The notes: generated from the sequence alone by a model not told the origin. A stretch of DNA of 64,000 bases from JACKAL01 sp964400355 (GCA_964400355.1 CAYNTO010000002.1:124001-188000), one strand, 5' to 3'; counted from the first letter of the stretch, positions 26,822 to 35,300 are shown. Made by a program: numbers and translations.

Positions 26822-28385
26822 CGGTAAAACCGTCGAAGTCAAAGAAGGCACGACGATCATTCAAGCGTTTAAAGAGTTGGGCGAGGAGATTGCTCACTAC
26901 TGCTGGCATCCGGGCTTAAGTGTTGCCGGTGTGTGCCGATTGTGTATGGTTGAGATCGAAGGCAACCCGCGTTTACAAATTGCCTGCAACACGGCGATCA
27001 CTGAAAACATGGTTGTTACAAATAAATCGGAAAAAGTGAAAGACGCCGTCAAATGGGGTCTCGACTTCCATTTGATCAACCATCCTCTCGATTGTCCTAT
27101 TTGCGATCAGGCGGGTGAGTGTGGTCTTCAGGATCAGTACATGAAGTTCGGCAAATACGATCCCGAAATGGCCGAGAAAAAAGTGAACAAGCGCAAGGTG
27201 GTGGATCTCGGCGAGCGCGTGGTGCTCGATACGGAACGCTGTATTCTTTGCACGCGCTGTGTGCGCTTTACTGAGGAAATCTCTAAAACCAACGAGCTGG
27301 GCATTTTTAACCGCGGCGATCGCAGTGAAATCGGCACGTTCGAGGATAAACCGCTCAACAACAATTACTCGGTGAACACTGTGGATATCTGCCCGGTGGG
27401 TGCCCTGACATCGAAAGATTTTCGTTTTAAACAACGCGTGTGGTTCCTCAAAGATCGTCCATCGGTGTGCCCCGGATGCTCTACCGGTTGTAATGTAGAT
27501 GTGTACTACAACCGTGAAGGTTTCTGGCGCGTGAAACCGCGCTACAATCCCAATGTGAATGGTTACTGGATGACTGACGATGGTCGCGACACCTATAAGT
27601 ACCAGAATAAGTTCGAAACCATCATCGTCGGCAAGCGCGGCGAAAAAGATGTCATGAAAACTGTGTCTCGCGTGATCAATCCAATGCACATTGAAAACAG
27701 CAAAATTGAAATGCTCGATGTGCAGTTCTTCATGCAAAAAATCTCGCAACGTCTGAATACTTCTAAAGCCAACGAGGTGGCTTTGGTCCTCACCGGCCAA
27801 AACACTACGGAAGAACTCGATGCTATTTTGGGTTTTTACTTACAAAAATTCGACAAAGCCAATGTGTATCACTGGAAGAACGAGCCGGAAAAATGGAATG
27901 AATTTGATGGGCTCCTCGAGCGCGGCGATAAAAATCCTAACACTAAAGGCCTTTTGCAAGTTTTCGAAAAACACGGCGTAAAACCTCAAGACTGGTCTTC
28001 TAAAGAGAAGACCTATCCTTTGGCAATCGTTGTGGCTCCCGAGAACCAAAAGGTTTACCGCGAATTCTCGAACATGGTGGCATGGGCGAATTCTTGTGGT
28101 TCTGTGATCTGGTTAGGTGCCGGACTCCATGAAGAATTTGGCAGCCGTGGCGAATGGTGGATTGTGCCCGCCAAGACCACCTACGAGAAAAAAGGTTCTT
28201 TTATTAACTTTAACGGCCTTGTGCAAAAATTTGATCCTGTTACCACTATCGTAGATGCAGCGGTTTCTGCCGATGAGTGGGTGGACCTTTTGAATGGTGC
28301 TCAGTTTCTCGAGATTCATAAAATTTATCGCAATCCAGTTGAGCGAGTAGAGAACCAGTTCATTTACGAGCGAGGTGAAATGTGA
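26802..28385 (+). CDS. nuoG: NADH-quinone oxidoreductase subunit G (NuoG), short form
   Basis: ATG 26802 with an AGGAA site gives 527 residues; an earlier in-frame codon at 26730 lies deep inside nuoF. Ligands for several clusters are visible: [2Fe-2S] HYCWHPGL, GVCRLCMVE and an ACNT Cys; N5 HPLDCPICDQAGECGLQ; [4Fe-4S] ERCILCTRC with the distant CPVGAL; and CPGCSTGCN at the start of the molybdopterin-like domain. The C-terminal molybdopterin-like region is shortened compared with the 700-900 residues of many NuoG proteins. Its last codons ATG-TGA overlap the nuoI start. Confidence 0.93.
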   Translation: MLKCTINGKTVEVKEGTTIIQAFKELGEEIAHYCWHPGLSVAGVCRLCMVEIEGNPRLQIACNTAITENMVVTNKSEKVKDAVKWGLDFHLINHPLDCPICDQAGECGLQDQYMKFGKYDPEMAEKKVNKRKVVDLGERVVLDTERCILCTRCVRFTEEISKTNELGIFNRGDRSEIGTFEDKPLNNNYSVNTVDICPVGALTSKDFRFKQRVWFLKDRPSVCPGCSTGCNVDVYYNREGFWRVKPRYNPNVNGYWMTDDGRDTYKYQNKFETIIVGKRGEKDVMKTVSRVINPMHIENSKIEMLDVQFFMQKISQRLNTSKANEVALVLTGQNTTEELDAILGFYLQKFDKANVYHWKNEPEKWNEFDGLLERGDKNPNTKGLLQVFEKHGVKPQDWSSKEKTYPLAIVVAPENQKVYREFSNMVAWANSCGSVIWLGAGLHEEFGSRGEWWIVPAKTTYEKKGSFINFNGLVQKFDPVTTIVDAAVSADEWVDLLNGAQFLEIHKIYRNPVERVENQFIYERGEM

Positions 28386-28921
28386 GTGGCACGTATTACA
28401 AAGTAAATGTCCCAGATCAAAAGAAGACGTGGTACTTGCCAGCGATTTTTATCGGCATGGGTTGGACCTTTAAACGCATGATCCAAAATTTGGCGAATAA
28501 AAAACAGATGCCGACACTCAATTATCCGGAAGAAAAGTACCAGTACTCTTCGCGCTTTAAAGGCAACCATGTTCTTACGGTTAAAAAGGATGGCTCCCTT
28601 CGGTGCACGGCATGTATGTTGTGTGCAACGGCGTGCCCCGCTCAGTGTATTTCTATTATTGCTTCCGAGGATGAAGATACGGCAGTTGAAAAGTATCCTA
28701 TTTCCTACGAGATCGATATGCTCCGCTGTGTGTTTTGCGGTTTCTGCGAAGAAGCTTGTCCAGTGGACGCGGTTCGCATGGGGCCTGAGTGGCAGACTCC
28801 AGGTCGTAACGGCGATACATTTGTTTACGATATCAAGCAGCTTGCCTATCGTGAGAATCTCAATGGTGGCAAAGGAATAGTCTCGGTTGTCGATGAGAAC
28901 GAGCGCCACAAATCGATCTAA
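28382..28921 (+). CDS. nuoI: NADH-quinone oxidoreductase subunit I (NuoI)
   Basis: 179 residues from GTG 28382, overlapping the nuoG stop. Two [4Fe-4S] ferredoxin motifs: RCTACMLCATACPAQCI (about 79-95) and RCVFCGFCEEACPVDAV (about 118-134), which hold clusters N6a and N6b linking NuoG to NuoB. The N-terminal amphipathic segment FIGMGWTFKRMIQNL fits the membrane-surface helix of NuoI. It is the last nuo gene here; the membrane subunits nuoA, H and J-N do not follow. Confidence 0.93.
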   Translation: MSGTYYKVNVPDQKKTWYLPAIFIGMGWTFKRMIQNLANKKQMPTLNYPEEKYQYSSRFKGNHVLTVKKDGSLRCTACMLCATACPAQCISIIASEDEDTAVEKYPISYEIDMLRCVFCGFCEEACPVDAVRMGPEWQTPGRNGDTFVYDIKQLAYRENLNGGKGIVSVVDENERHKSI

Positions 28922-28966
28922 CTTTTCAAACAGACTGCGGGACCAGTTGCTCGCGGTCAGGACTCT

Positions 28967-29188
28967 ATGATTTTTCGTGTGTTCATTCCATTACTCGTAT
29001 TCGGTTGTGCCGGCTCTGCATCGAAGGACCGGCCGATCGCACCTGCGACTTGCCCATTGTATAAGCCAGTGATGTGCCTTGATGGAGCCACTCGCGTTTG
29101 CAGTAAGGATGTGTATGGATGTGAGTCCTGCGCGTGCAAGCTCAAGAATCCACCCAAGCCACCGCTTTACCCTAAAGACGTAAAGTAA
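28967..29188 (+). CDS. small cysteine-rich lipoprotein
   Basis: 73 residues. MIFRVFIPLLVFGC is a lipoprotein signal, with the modified Cys at residue 14. The mature part is short and Cys-rich (CPLYKPVMC, RVCSKDVYGCESCAC) and ends in a Pro/Lys tail. The spacing vaguely resembles disulfide knots of Kazal-type or similar small domains but no family is certain. It lies 45 bp after nuoI, downstream of a GC-rich hairpin without T-run. Confidence 0.6.
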   Translation: MIFRVFIPLLVFGCAGSASKDRPIAPATCPLYKPVMCLDGATRVCSKDVYGCESCACKLKNPPKPPLYPKDVK

Positions 29189-29236
29189 TTCGCCCAAGCC
29201 TGTTTTCCATTTGCCTTTGACTCTCGTCCACGGGAA

Positions 29237-30205
29237 TTGGACACTATTTCCAGGAGGCGAGTTATTATTGATTTTCGCAACCCCTACAGCTGGGATGATC
29301 TCAACGAATCCGTAAAGCAGACTTTGGCACTCAATGTGCCTGTGCGCGTGTATCAAAGTGTTAATCACGCGCTATTGGAAATTGGTAGTGCCTTTTCTTC
29401 GCTCTATTCCATGAAGCGCCAATACCTCACCACTCTACCTGGTCTGGGTACCCATGCCGATGACATGACAGTGTTTCTCTCACGCCAGGGGATAAAAGGC
29501 GTGGCTCAGGATTTGACCTCTTCCAGCCAAGCTATCGACGAAAAGAAAACTTTGTTTTGGATTGTCGACCGAGACGATGCGATCAGCGGCCAAAAGTATG
29601 TGAGTGATGCTAAACTTAAGGACGATTCTAAAATCTTTCGCGTGTTTGTTTCCCACGCTCTGCATTTGAGTCAGTGGCCCGATGCCAACATCAGCGAGAC
29701 GGATATTTACGTGTTGGCTCATCCGCCAACGGGCGGTGCCATCGCCCTTTTTGGCCGTCGTACCCAAAACATCCAGTCTGCCATCTGTCCCACTCTTTCG
29801 TGGGAAAAATTTAAAGACATTGCGCACTTTCCAAAAAACCTGGAGAACAAAGTGTGGGTTCAGTCTCTAGAAACCAAAAGTATTCTGGGCAGCTCATCTC
29901 TGTTACATAATGTTTCCGAAAGAATTTACGATCGCGCTTTGTTGTATTGGAAAGACAGGGACTCGAGCAGCATCCGCGACCTCCTCATAAAAGACCATGG
30001 TATCTCGCCCGAAGATGTGGAATGTTTGAGTCTTACCAAGTGGCTCGACACGCGCTTGCTGCCCCAATTTGCTATCAGAGGTTGGGACGCCAATGCCTAT
30101 CGCGGAACACTAATCCTCTCCTCGCGTCTCGCAGCAGACGCTTCCTTCGAGCAGAAGCTCGTTCGCACGCTGGAGAAACTTGCCAAGCTCACGCATCTTA
30201 CTTAG
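29237..30205 (+). CDS. uncharacterised protein (start uncertain)
   Basis: About 313-322 residues, cytoplasmic by composition, no membrane segment. Segments such as HALLEIGSAFSSLYSMKRQY, DDMTVFLSRQGIKGVAQDL and GGAIALFGRRTQNIQ faintly recall the fold of PLP-dependent transferases, but no Schiff-base lysine site can be pointed out, so I do not assign a function. The listed start is TTG 29237. A strong AGGAGG site at 29252-29257 lies inside it and is followed by ATT codons at 29264 and 29267 in the same frame, suggesting an unusual ATT start. Its stop codon is the outer edge of the long inverted repeat downstream. Confidence 0.6.
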   Translation: MDTISRRRVIIDFRNPYSWDDLNESVKQTLALNVPVRVYQSVNHALLEIGSAFSSLYSMKRQYLTTLPGLGTHADDMTVFLSRQGIKGVAQDLTSSSQAIDEKKTLFWIVDRDDAISGQKYVSDAKLKDDSKIFRVFVSHALHLSQWPDANISETDIYVLAHPPTGGAIALFGRRTQNIQSAICPTLSWEKFKDIAHFPKNLENKVWVQSLETKSILGSSSLLHNVSERIYDRALLYWKDRDSSSIRDLLIKDHGISPEDVECLSLTKWLDTRLLPQFAIRGWDANAYRGTLILSSRLAADASFEQKLVRTLEKLAKLTHLT

Positions 30206-30208
30206 AGC

Positions 30209-30361
30209 GCTTGGTTGTTCTTCGTGTTTATTTTCTGTATGTGCATTTTGAGCGGACGGCCATCCTGGCCTGCGCCACCGTCGCCTGTGGCGATCGCGTC
30301 CCGCTCGTTGGAGCCCGCTCAAAAAACACATACAGAAAATAAACACGAAGAACAACCAAGC
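30209..30361. repeat. cloverleaf-core hairpin repeat, unit 1
   Basis: Arms 30209-30249 and 30321-30361 are inverted complements over 41 nt (39 paired, two adjacent mismatches). The 71-nt core 30250-30320 is closed by GAGCGG/CCGCTC and contains three internal hairpins: GGCC-ATCCT-GGCC, TCGCC-TGT-GGCGA and GCTC-GTTG-GAGC. The core is the reverse complement of that in unit 2 with only three differences. The arms share no sequence with those of unit 2. Confidence 0.85.
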
Positions 30362-30484
30362 TAAGACAATGAAGCGCCTCCGGCGCTGATCGTGGCATCA
30401 GAAGTGTTCCCATTAAATTTGATCTATTTTTTACGAGATAGAGATGCACATCGTGTATTCGTCCGTTACAACCTGAGGGTGAGG

Positions 30485-30620
30485 GGCTTGTATTTGATTT
30501 TGCAGATGTGTTCTTAGAGCGGGCTCCACCGAGCGGGACGCGATCGCCATAGGCGACGGTGGCGCAGGCCAAGGATGGCCGTCCGCTCGAAAAGCACATC
30601 TGCAAAATCCAATGCAAGCC
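30485..30620. repeat. cloverleaf-core hairpin repeat, unit 2
   Basis: Core 30517-30588 (72 nt) has the same hairpins as unit 1 in inverted orientation: GCTC-CACC-GAGC, TCGCC-ATA-GGCGA, GGCC-AAGGAT-GGCC, closed by GAGCGG/CCGCTC. Arms 30485-30516 and 30589-30620 pair over 32 nt (27 Watson-Crick, 2 G-T, 3 mismatches). Weaker inverted similarity continues outward to about 30440 and 30660. Confidence 0.85.
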
Positions 30621-30663
30621 ACTCATCCGACTCGGTGCCAAACAATACCCTGATGTACACCTA

Positions 30664-31617
30664 CTAACGAGATTGCTCTTTTGTGAAGTACTCGAGTGTG
30701 CTGCGCAGACCGTCCTCGAGGGTGACGGTTGGAGACCAATTCAACAATTTTTTTGCGCGGTCGATATTTGGACAACGCTGTTTTGGATCGTCGGGCGGTA
30801 ACGGCTTGAACTCGTGCTGTAAACTGTTGCCGGTGATTTTGTTCACCGTGTCTGCCAGTTCCAGTATGGTCATTTCGCGGGGATTACCGATGTTCACGGG
30901 TTCGTGTGTATCGCTTTGCATGAGAGCATAGATGCCATTCACTAAATCCGAAACATAACACAAACTGCGCGTTTGTTTGCCGTCGCCGTAAATGGTGAGG
31001 GGCTGTTTAGCACCTGCCTGTGAGAAAAAATTTGGAATCACGCGGCCGTCTTCGGGACGCATACGTGTGCCATAGGTGTTAAATATGCGAGCGATGGCAA
31101 TGTTCGCATTGTGCGCGCGGTGATAAGCCATTGTGATGGCTTCACCGAAACGCTTGGCTTCGTCGTAGCAACCGCGAATACCAATCGGATTTACATTGCC
31201 CCAATAGGATTCCACCTGGGGATGCTGTTGAGGATCTCCATAAACCTCGCTGGTGCTGGCAAAAAGCACGCGCGCTTTGTTTTTTACTGCAAGCTCCAAC
31301 ATGTTCGTCTGACCGCGTGCGGCGGTTTGCAAAATGAAAATCGGGCGTTTGGTAAAATCAACCGGAGAAGCGGGTGAAGCTAAATTGTAGATCTCACTCA
31401 AACCTGTCCATTTTTTTACAAGGGTTTCATCGCCGATGTCTGCGTCCACCAATTCAAAATCTGAACGGCCTTCGAGGTGAGAGAGATTTTTTTTGCGACC
31501 AGTAACAAAATTATCAACACCGATAACGTGGTAACCTTTGTCGATCAATAAATCCACTAAGTGGCTACCAATAAAACCTGCTGCTCCGGCGACGAGGGCG
31601 CGCTTCTTCGCACTCAT
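30664..31617 (-). CDS. uxs: UDP-glucuronate decarboxylase (UDP-xylose synthase)
   Basis: 317 residues. An extended short-chain dehydrogenase: NAD-binding GAAGFIGSH (about 12-20), the Ser-Glu/Tyr-Lys region STSEVYGDP and GCYDEAKRFGEA (YxxxK as YDEAK), then RIFNTYGTRMRPEDGRVIPN and GDGKQTRSLCYVSDLV, all typical of UXS enzymes rather than simple epimerases. It turns UDP-glucuronate into UDP-xylose for surface polysaccharide. It overlaps by 4 bp with the upstream gene for UDP-glucose dehydrogenase, which makes its substrate, so the two form a pathway pair. Confidence 0.85.
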   Translation of the reverse strand: MSAKKRALVAGAAGFIGSHLVDLLIDKGYHVIGVDNFVTGRKKNLSHLEGRSDFELVDADIGDETLVKKWTGLSEIYNLASPASPVDFTKRPIFILQTAARGQTNMLELAVKNKARVLFASTSEVYGDPQQHPQVESYWGNVNPIGIRGCYDEAKRFGEAITMAYHRAHNANIAIARIFNTYGTRMRPEDGRVIPNFFSQAGAKQPLTIYGDGKQTRSLCYVSDLVNGIYALMQSDTHEPVNIGNPREMTILELADTVNKITGNSLQHEFKPLPPDDPKQRCPNIDRAKKLLNWSPTVTLEDGLRSTLEYFTKEQSR

Positions 31618-32930
31618 ATACGATTCTCCTCACGCGCAATTTGTCGGCCGATGCAGTGATATTCAAATCCGTGCTTGAGCACATCTGGAATATTCAGGCA
31701 ATTTCGGCCGTCAAAAATAATCGAATTTTTCATGTTTTGTTTTAGCGCCGCAAAGTCGGGATTGCGGAATTCATTCCATTCAGTGACGATCAAGAGTGCT
31801 TCCGCATCTTTGGTAGCGTCTGTGGTCGAGTTTGCAATGGTGAACGGAACGTCGAAATAGGATTTCGCTGTTTCGCTGGCGACAGGATCGTAGGCAGTTA
31901 CGGTGGCGCCGGCCTTGGTGAGGGCGCGCAACAGATACAATGCCGGTGCTTCGCGGACATCGTCTGTGCGCGGTTTAAAGCTCAAGCCCCACATGGCAAA
32001 GTGTTTGCCTTTAAGATCTCCAAAACGTTCCTGAATTTTTTGAAAAAGAACCAATTTTTGACGGTCGTTCACTGAGTCTGCGGCGGCCACAATATCCATC
32101 GTGCTGTTGTGTTTTTTTGCCGTATGGATAAGTGCTTGGACGTCCTTTGGAAAGCAACTGCCACCATAGCCCACACCTGGATAAAAGAACGAGGGATTAA
32201 TGCGTTTGTCAGAGGTAAAACCTTTGCGGACATCGTTGATATCCGCACCCACTGTATCTGCCAATGCGGCCAGTTCGTTGATGAAGCTGATTTTTACCGA
32301 CAGAAACGAGTTTGCGGCGTACTTGGTCATTTCCGCAGAAATGTTCGACATGAAGTAAATGGGGTGGCCGTTTTTTACGAATGGCGCATAGAGCTCATCC
32401 ATGATCGCTCGCGCGTCTTGGGTTTTGCAGCCAATAATCACGCGGTCTGGGCGCAGAAAATCCTCTACAGCAGCACCCTCTTTTAAAAATTCTGGGTTAT
32501 TGATAATTTCATGAGGAATTTTGGTTTTTTGGGTCACATAAGCAGTGAGCTCTTTCGCAGTGCCAATGGGCACAGTGCTCTTAAGCACGATAAATTTCTT
32601 TTCAGTGGCGTGCTTACAAATCGCATCGATCACCTGCATGGTAGGCCCTAAGTCAGCGTTGCCATCCGCTTTCTCTGGAGTGCCAACCGCAATAAAAATG
32701 ACAGAGCAGGATTGCACGGCTTTGGCTATATCTGTGGTGAATTCAATGCGACTCGCACAACTTTTGAGGATATCTCCAAGACCAGGCTCATAAATAGGTA
32801 TTTGACCGTCTTTGAGGCGACTGATTTTATCCTCATTGTTATCCACACAGATCACATCGTGACCCACGTCTGCGAAGCAAACGCCGGCAACCAAGCCCAC
32901 GTATCCAGTACCAACAATACTCATTTTCAT
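31614..32930 (-). CDS. ugd: UDP-glucose 6-dehydrogenase
   Basis: 438 residues, standard length. N-terminal NAD-binding GTGYVGLVAGVCFADVGHDV, central NPEFLKEGAAVEDFLRPDRV, the catalytic Cys block GVGYGGSCFPKDVQAL, and C-terminal LSFKPRTDDVREAPALYLL with FDGRN. It oxidises UDP-glucose twice to UDP-glucuronate. Transcribed first in a two-gene operon with uxs. About 110 bp separate it from the divergent mgtE-like gene. Confidence 0.95.
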   Translation of the reverse strand: MKMSIVGTGYVGLVAGVCFADVGHDVICVDNNEDKISRLKDGQIPIYEPGLGDILKSCASRIEFTTDIAKAVQSCSVIFIAVGTPEKADGNADLGPTMQVIDAICKHATEKKFIVLKSTVPIGTAKELTAYVTQKTKIPHEIINNPEFLKEGAAVEDFLRPDRVIIGCKTQDARAIMDELYAPFVKNGHPIYFMSNISAEMTKYAANSFLSVKISFINELAALADTVGADINDVRKGFTSDKRINPSFFYPGVGYGGSCFPKDVQALIHTAKKHNSTMDIVAAADSVNDRQKLVLFQKIQERFGDLKGKHFAMWGLSFKPRTDDVREAPALYLLRALTKAGATVTAYDPVASETAKSYFDVPFTIANSTTDATKDAEALLIVTEWNEFRNPDFAALKQNMKNSIIFDGRNCLNIPDVLKHGFEYHCIGRQIAREENRI

Positions 32931-33041
32931 GTCTACAATCCCTTTTTTAATAGCCGTTTTTAGAGTAGTGGATTAATGTAGCATGGAAGAACCAGCCCGC
33001 CAAATGCTGATTGTAGGCTCATCAGCCGCTCGAGGTGCCCT

Positions 33042-34379
33042 GTGATAGAGGAAAGAACCAAAAAATTAGCTGCAACCGTGAGCAAGCTTTATCGCCGTTC
33101 AGCAGAGCGAAATATAAAAAAAATTATTGCGAAGTCCCATAGTGCGGATCTGGCCGGCATGCTTGAGGTATTGGATGCGGATGAGAGGGTTTCCATATTC
33201 CAAATGGTACCCAGTGCCGAGGTCAAAGCTGAGATTTTGAGCCATTTAAGCCCAGCATTACAGGAAGAAATTTCAGTGGTCCTCAATCCTAACGAGGTGC
33301 AGGAAATCCTTGGGCAGATGAGCGTGGATGACGCTGCCGATCTATTGGGACACCTTCCCGAAGAGCTCTCCAAACAAATCCTTAAAGGCATGCCCACTGA
33401 GGACGTGCAAGAGGTGGAAGAGCTGATGGGTTACCCCGAAGACTCTGCAGGTGCCATCATGACCTCAGAAGTCCTCTCGATGAATCAGGACATCACTGTT
33501 GGCGAAGCCATTCGTATAATTCAGGAGACCTCCGACGACCTCATTCTTTTTTACATATACGTAGTGAATGAAATGGGACAGCTGGTTGGTATTTCGAGTC
33601 TTAAGCAATTGATTCTCAATCGTCCCAATATTGTTCTCAAGGACATCATGGAAACCGATGTGATTGCTGTGGAAGTAACTACCGATAAGGTTGATGTCTC
33701 CAAGATTGTTGAAAAATACGATTTCCTGGCATTGCCGGTTTTAGACAATACTAAAAATCTTTTGGGCGTGATCACTGTGGATGACGTTATCGATGTGATC
33801 CGCGAGGAAGCTTCCGAAGAACTTCTTTCCCGCGGTATGGCGGGAAGTTCACTGACCGAAAACTTTTTGGACAACCTTCACGCCCGTGCTCCGTGGTTTG
33901 TGGTGTGCTTGGTGGGTGGTATTTTGTGCTTTTATGTTCTCTATGGTGGGCTGTCTCGTCACACAGAAAGCATGCCTTGGGAGATCATCAGCCTTATGCC
34001 AATGGCCATGTTTCTTGTGACCATACTGAGCAACCAAACCGCCACTCTCGCTTTGGATTTTTTTCGCTCACCGTCCTCTAAGGTGCAGAGTCTGGGCGCC
34101 ATCCTCAAACAAGAGCTCTCACTGGCATTCGTGCTCGGTGTGATGTTGGCCTGTTTTTCTTCGGGCATGTTACTCATGCTACCCGTGAAGCAACCCATAC
34201 TTTATTTTTTCCCGCTGTTGTTCTTACTTTTAGTAATCACTGCGGTGTTCGTGTCGATTGGTGTTCCGTTAATGAGCCGCAAGTTTTCCGGTGAGGCGCA
34301 TGTGGCCTCTGTACCGGTTGCTGTTATCCTGGCCAATGTGATCTCCATTCTTATACTCTCCATTATGGCCTACGTGTAA
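33042..34379 (+). CDS. mgtE: MgtE-family divalent cation transporter (divergent)
   Basis: 445 residues from GTG 33042. N-terminal helical MgtE-N domain (about 20-125, ending EVEELMGYPEDSAGAIMTSE), a CBS pair (about 128-255: IVLKDIMETDVIAVEVTTDK, VITVDDVIDVIREEASEELL) and a C-terminal membrane domain with about five helices. MgtE channels import Mg2+ and are gated by the N and CBS domains. The usual G-N-x-G-x-Q segment reads ILSNQTATLALDF, and the helix-5 position expected to hold the Mg2+-binding Asp is Asn (N432), so transport behaviour may differ. Confidence 0.8.
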   Translation: MIEERTKKLAATVSKLYRRSAERNIKKIIAKSHSADLAGMLEVLDADERVSIFQMVPSAEVKAEILSHLSPALQEEISVVLNPNEVQEILGQMSVDDAADLLGHLPEELSKQILKGMPTEDVQEVEELMGYPEDSAGAIMTSEVLSMNQDITVGEAIRIIQETSDDLILFYIYVVNEMGQLVGISSLKQLILNRPNIVLKDIMETDVIAVEVTTDKVDVSKIVEKYDFLALPVLDNTKNLLGVITVDDVIDVIREEASEELLSRGMAGSSLTENFLDNLHARAPWFVVCLVGGILCFYVLYGGLSRHTESMPWEIISLMPMAMFLVTILSNQTATLALDFFRSPSSKVQSLGAILKQELSLAFVLGVMLACFSSGMLLMLPVKQPILYFFPLLFLLLVITAVFVSIGVPLMSRKFSGEAHVASVPVAVILANVISILILSIMAYV

Positions 34380-34384
34380 ATCAC

Positions 34385-34972
34385 ATGACGGGGAGAGGGC
34401 GCTTTATCATTTTAAAAACCACTGTCTTTAAGGACAATGACTTGGTTTTGTATGCGCTCAACAGCCAAGGCGATAAAAAGCATTTTCTCGCGCGTGGAGC
34501 ACTCAAAAGCAAAAAGCGTTTTGGCGGCGGTGTTCTTGAGGCGATGAACCATGTAGAGCTCCAGTACGAGGATCGCAAGGAGAAAACCGAATTCGTACCC
34601 ATTCAAGATGCGCGTCTCATTGACGGTTTCGAAGACATCCGCCGCGATTATGATCGCCTAACCACGGGCTTAGTGATGGTTCGCGATGTATTTCAAATTT
34701 CCGTGGAGGGGAGTGAAGACAATTTCGCCATGTACAATCTTCTGGGCAATGCACTCAAAAAACTCGAGAGCACAACCGCAGTGCCATTATTGCTTCTTCA
34801 TTTTCGCGTGAAACTATTGTTCTACTCTGGTTACCTACCCAATGAAGATGGCGCCTTTAACCCATTCTTGGCCGAGCAGATCCAAGACTGTGAAAAGTTG
34901 CGCGCCCAAGCCAGTCCGCGCGTGCGTCACATTAGCGAATCCGCATTGCGCGAATTGGGCGTTTTTGTATAA
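34385..34972 (+). CDS. recO: DNA repair protein RecO (short)
   Basis: 195 residues, shorter than the typical 230-260. The N-terminal OB-fold pattern is clear: FIILKTTVFKDNDLVLYALN, KKHFLARGALKSKKRFGGGV and MNHVELQYEDRKEKTEFVPI. A helical C-terminal domain follows (LLLLHFRVKLLFYSGYLPN). RecO loads RecA with RecR and anneals SSB-coated DNA. The zinc-finger Cys seen in some RecO proteins are missing. It lies 5 bp after mgtE. Confidence 0.8.
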   Translation: MTGRGRFIILKTTVFKDNDLVLYALNSQGDKKHFLARGALKSKKRFGGGVLEAMNHVELQYEDRKEKTEFVPIQDARLIDGFEDIRRDYDRLTTGLVMVRDVFQISVEGSEDNFAMYNLLGNALKKLESTTAVPLLLLHFRVKLLFYSGYLPNEDGAFNPFLAEQIQDCEKLRAQASPRVRHISESALRELGVFV

Positions 34973-34990
34973 TGCGGGAAAGGAGCAATC

Positions 34991-35290
34991 ATGACCCCGC
35001 GTGGAAAATTTCTGGAGCACATTATTGGCATGGGTATGTTGTGGATTCCCGCTATTCTCATTGTTGCTATCCTCGTATTGGCAAGGCAGCCTTACGAAAT
35101 GGCTGTCTTCTCAGTGGCGGCATTTGGGCTTTTACTCATACTCGCCGCAAAATGGAGACTGATGCGCACCAAAGAGCTGGATAAGTTCGGTTATAGCCGT
35201 CTTAGGAAAGCAGAAAAGTTGTTTTTTCTCGGCGGATACCTGTTTGTGGCTATTGCGTTCTTCGTTACTGTCTATATCAACATGATCTAG
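34991..35290 (+). CDS. small inner-membrane protein
   Basis: 99 residues with three predicted membrane helices (GMGMLWIPAILIVAILVLA, MAVFSVAAFGLLLILAAKW, LFFLGGYLFVAIAFFVTVYI) and a basic loop (RLMRTKELDKFGYSRLRKAE) between the second and third. An AAAGGAG site precedes ATG 34991. No family recognised. It probably shares a transcript with recO, 18 bp upstream. Confidence 0.55.
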   Translation: MTPRGKFLEHIIGMGMLWIPAILIVAILVLARQPYEMAVFSVAAFGLLLILAAKWRLMRTKELDKFGYSRLRKAEKLFFLGGYLFVAIAFFVTVYINMI

Positions 35291-35300
35291 AGCCGTGGAG

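Larger units (their letters stand above)
30201..30663. other. gene-free segment holding two cloverleaf-hairpin repeats
   Basis: This 460-bp stretch between the end of the gene at 29237 and the end of uxs has no credible coding sequence. Open frames on the reverse strand cross both repeats and only mirror their inverted symmetry. Apart from the two repeat units (separate entries) the spacer 30366-30440 contains a small GCGCCTCCGGCGC hairpin. Confidence 0.7.

Noticed and set aside
30209..30361. Unit 1 as a tRNA or tRNA-like gene because of its cloverleaf
   Set aside because: No acceptor CCA, anticodon-arm size, T-loop GTTC-AA or D-loop pattern; stem lengths do not fit.
30209..30620. Cloverleaf repeats as integron attC sites
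   Set aside because: attC sites need paired 7-bp cores with GTT and specific unpaired bases and have cassette genes between them; the core ends here are GAGCGG/CCGCTC and there are no cassettes.
30110..30641. Several overlapping reverse-strand open frames of 60-137 codons
   Set aside because: They cross the two inverted repeats, and their similar peptides come from the repeat symmetry. No ribosome site and no plausible domain.
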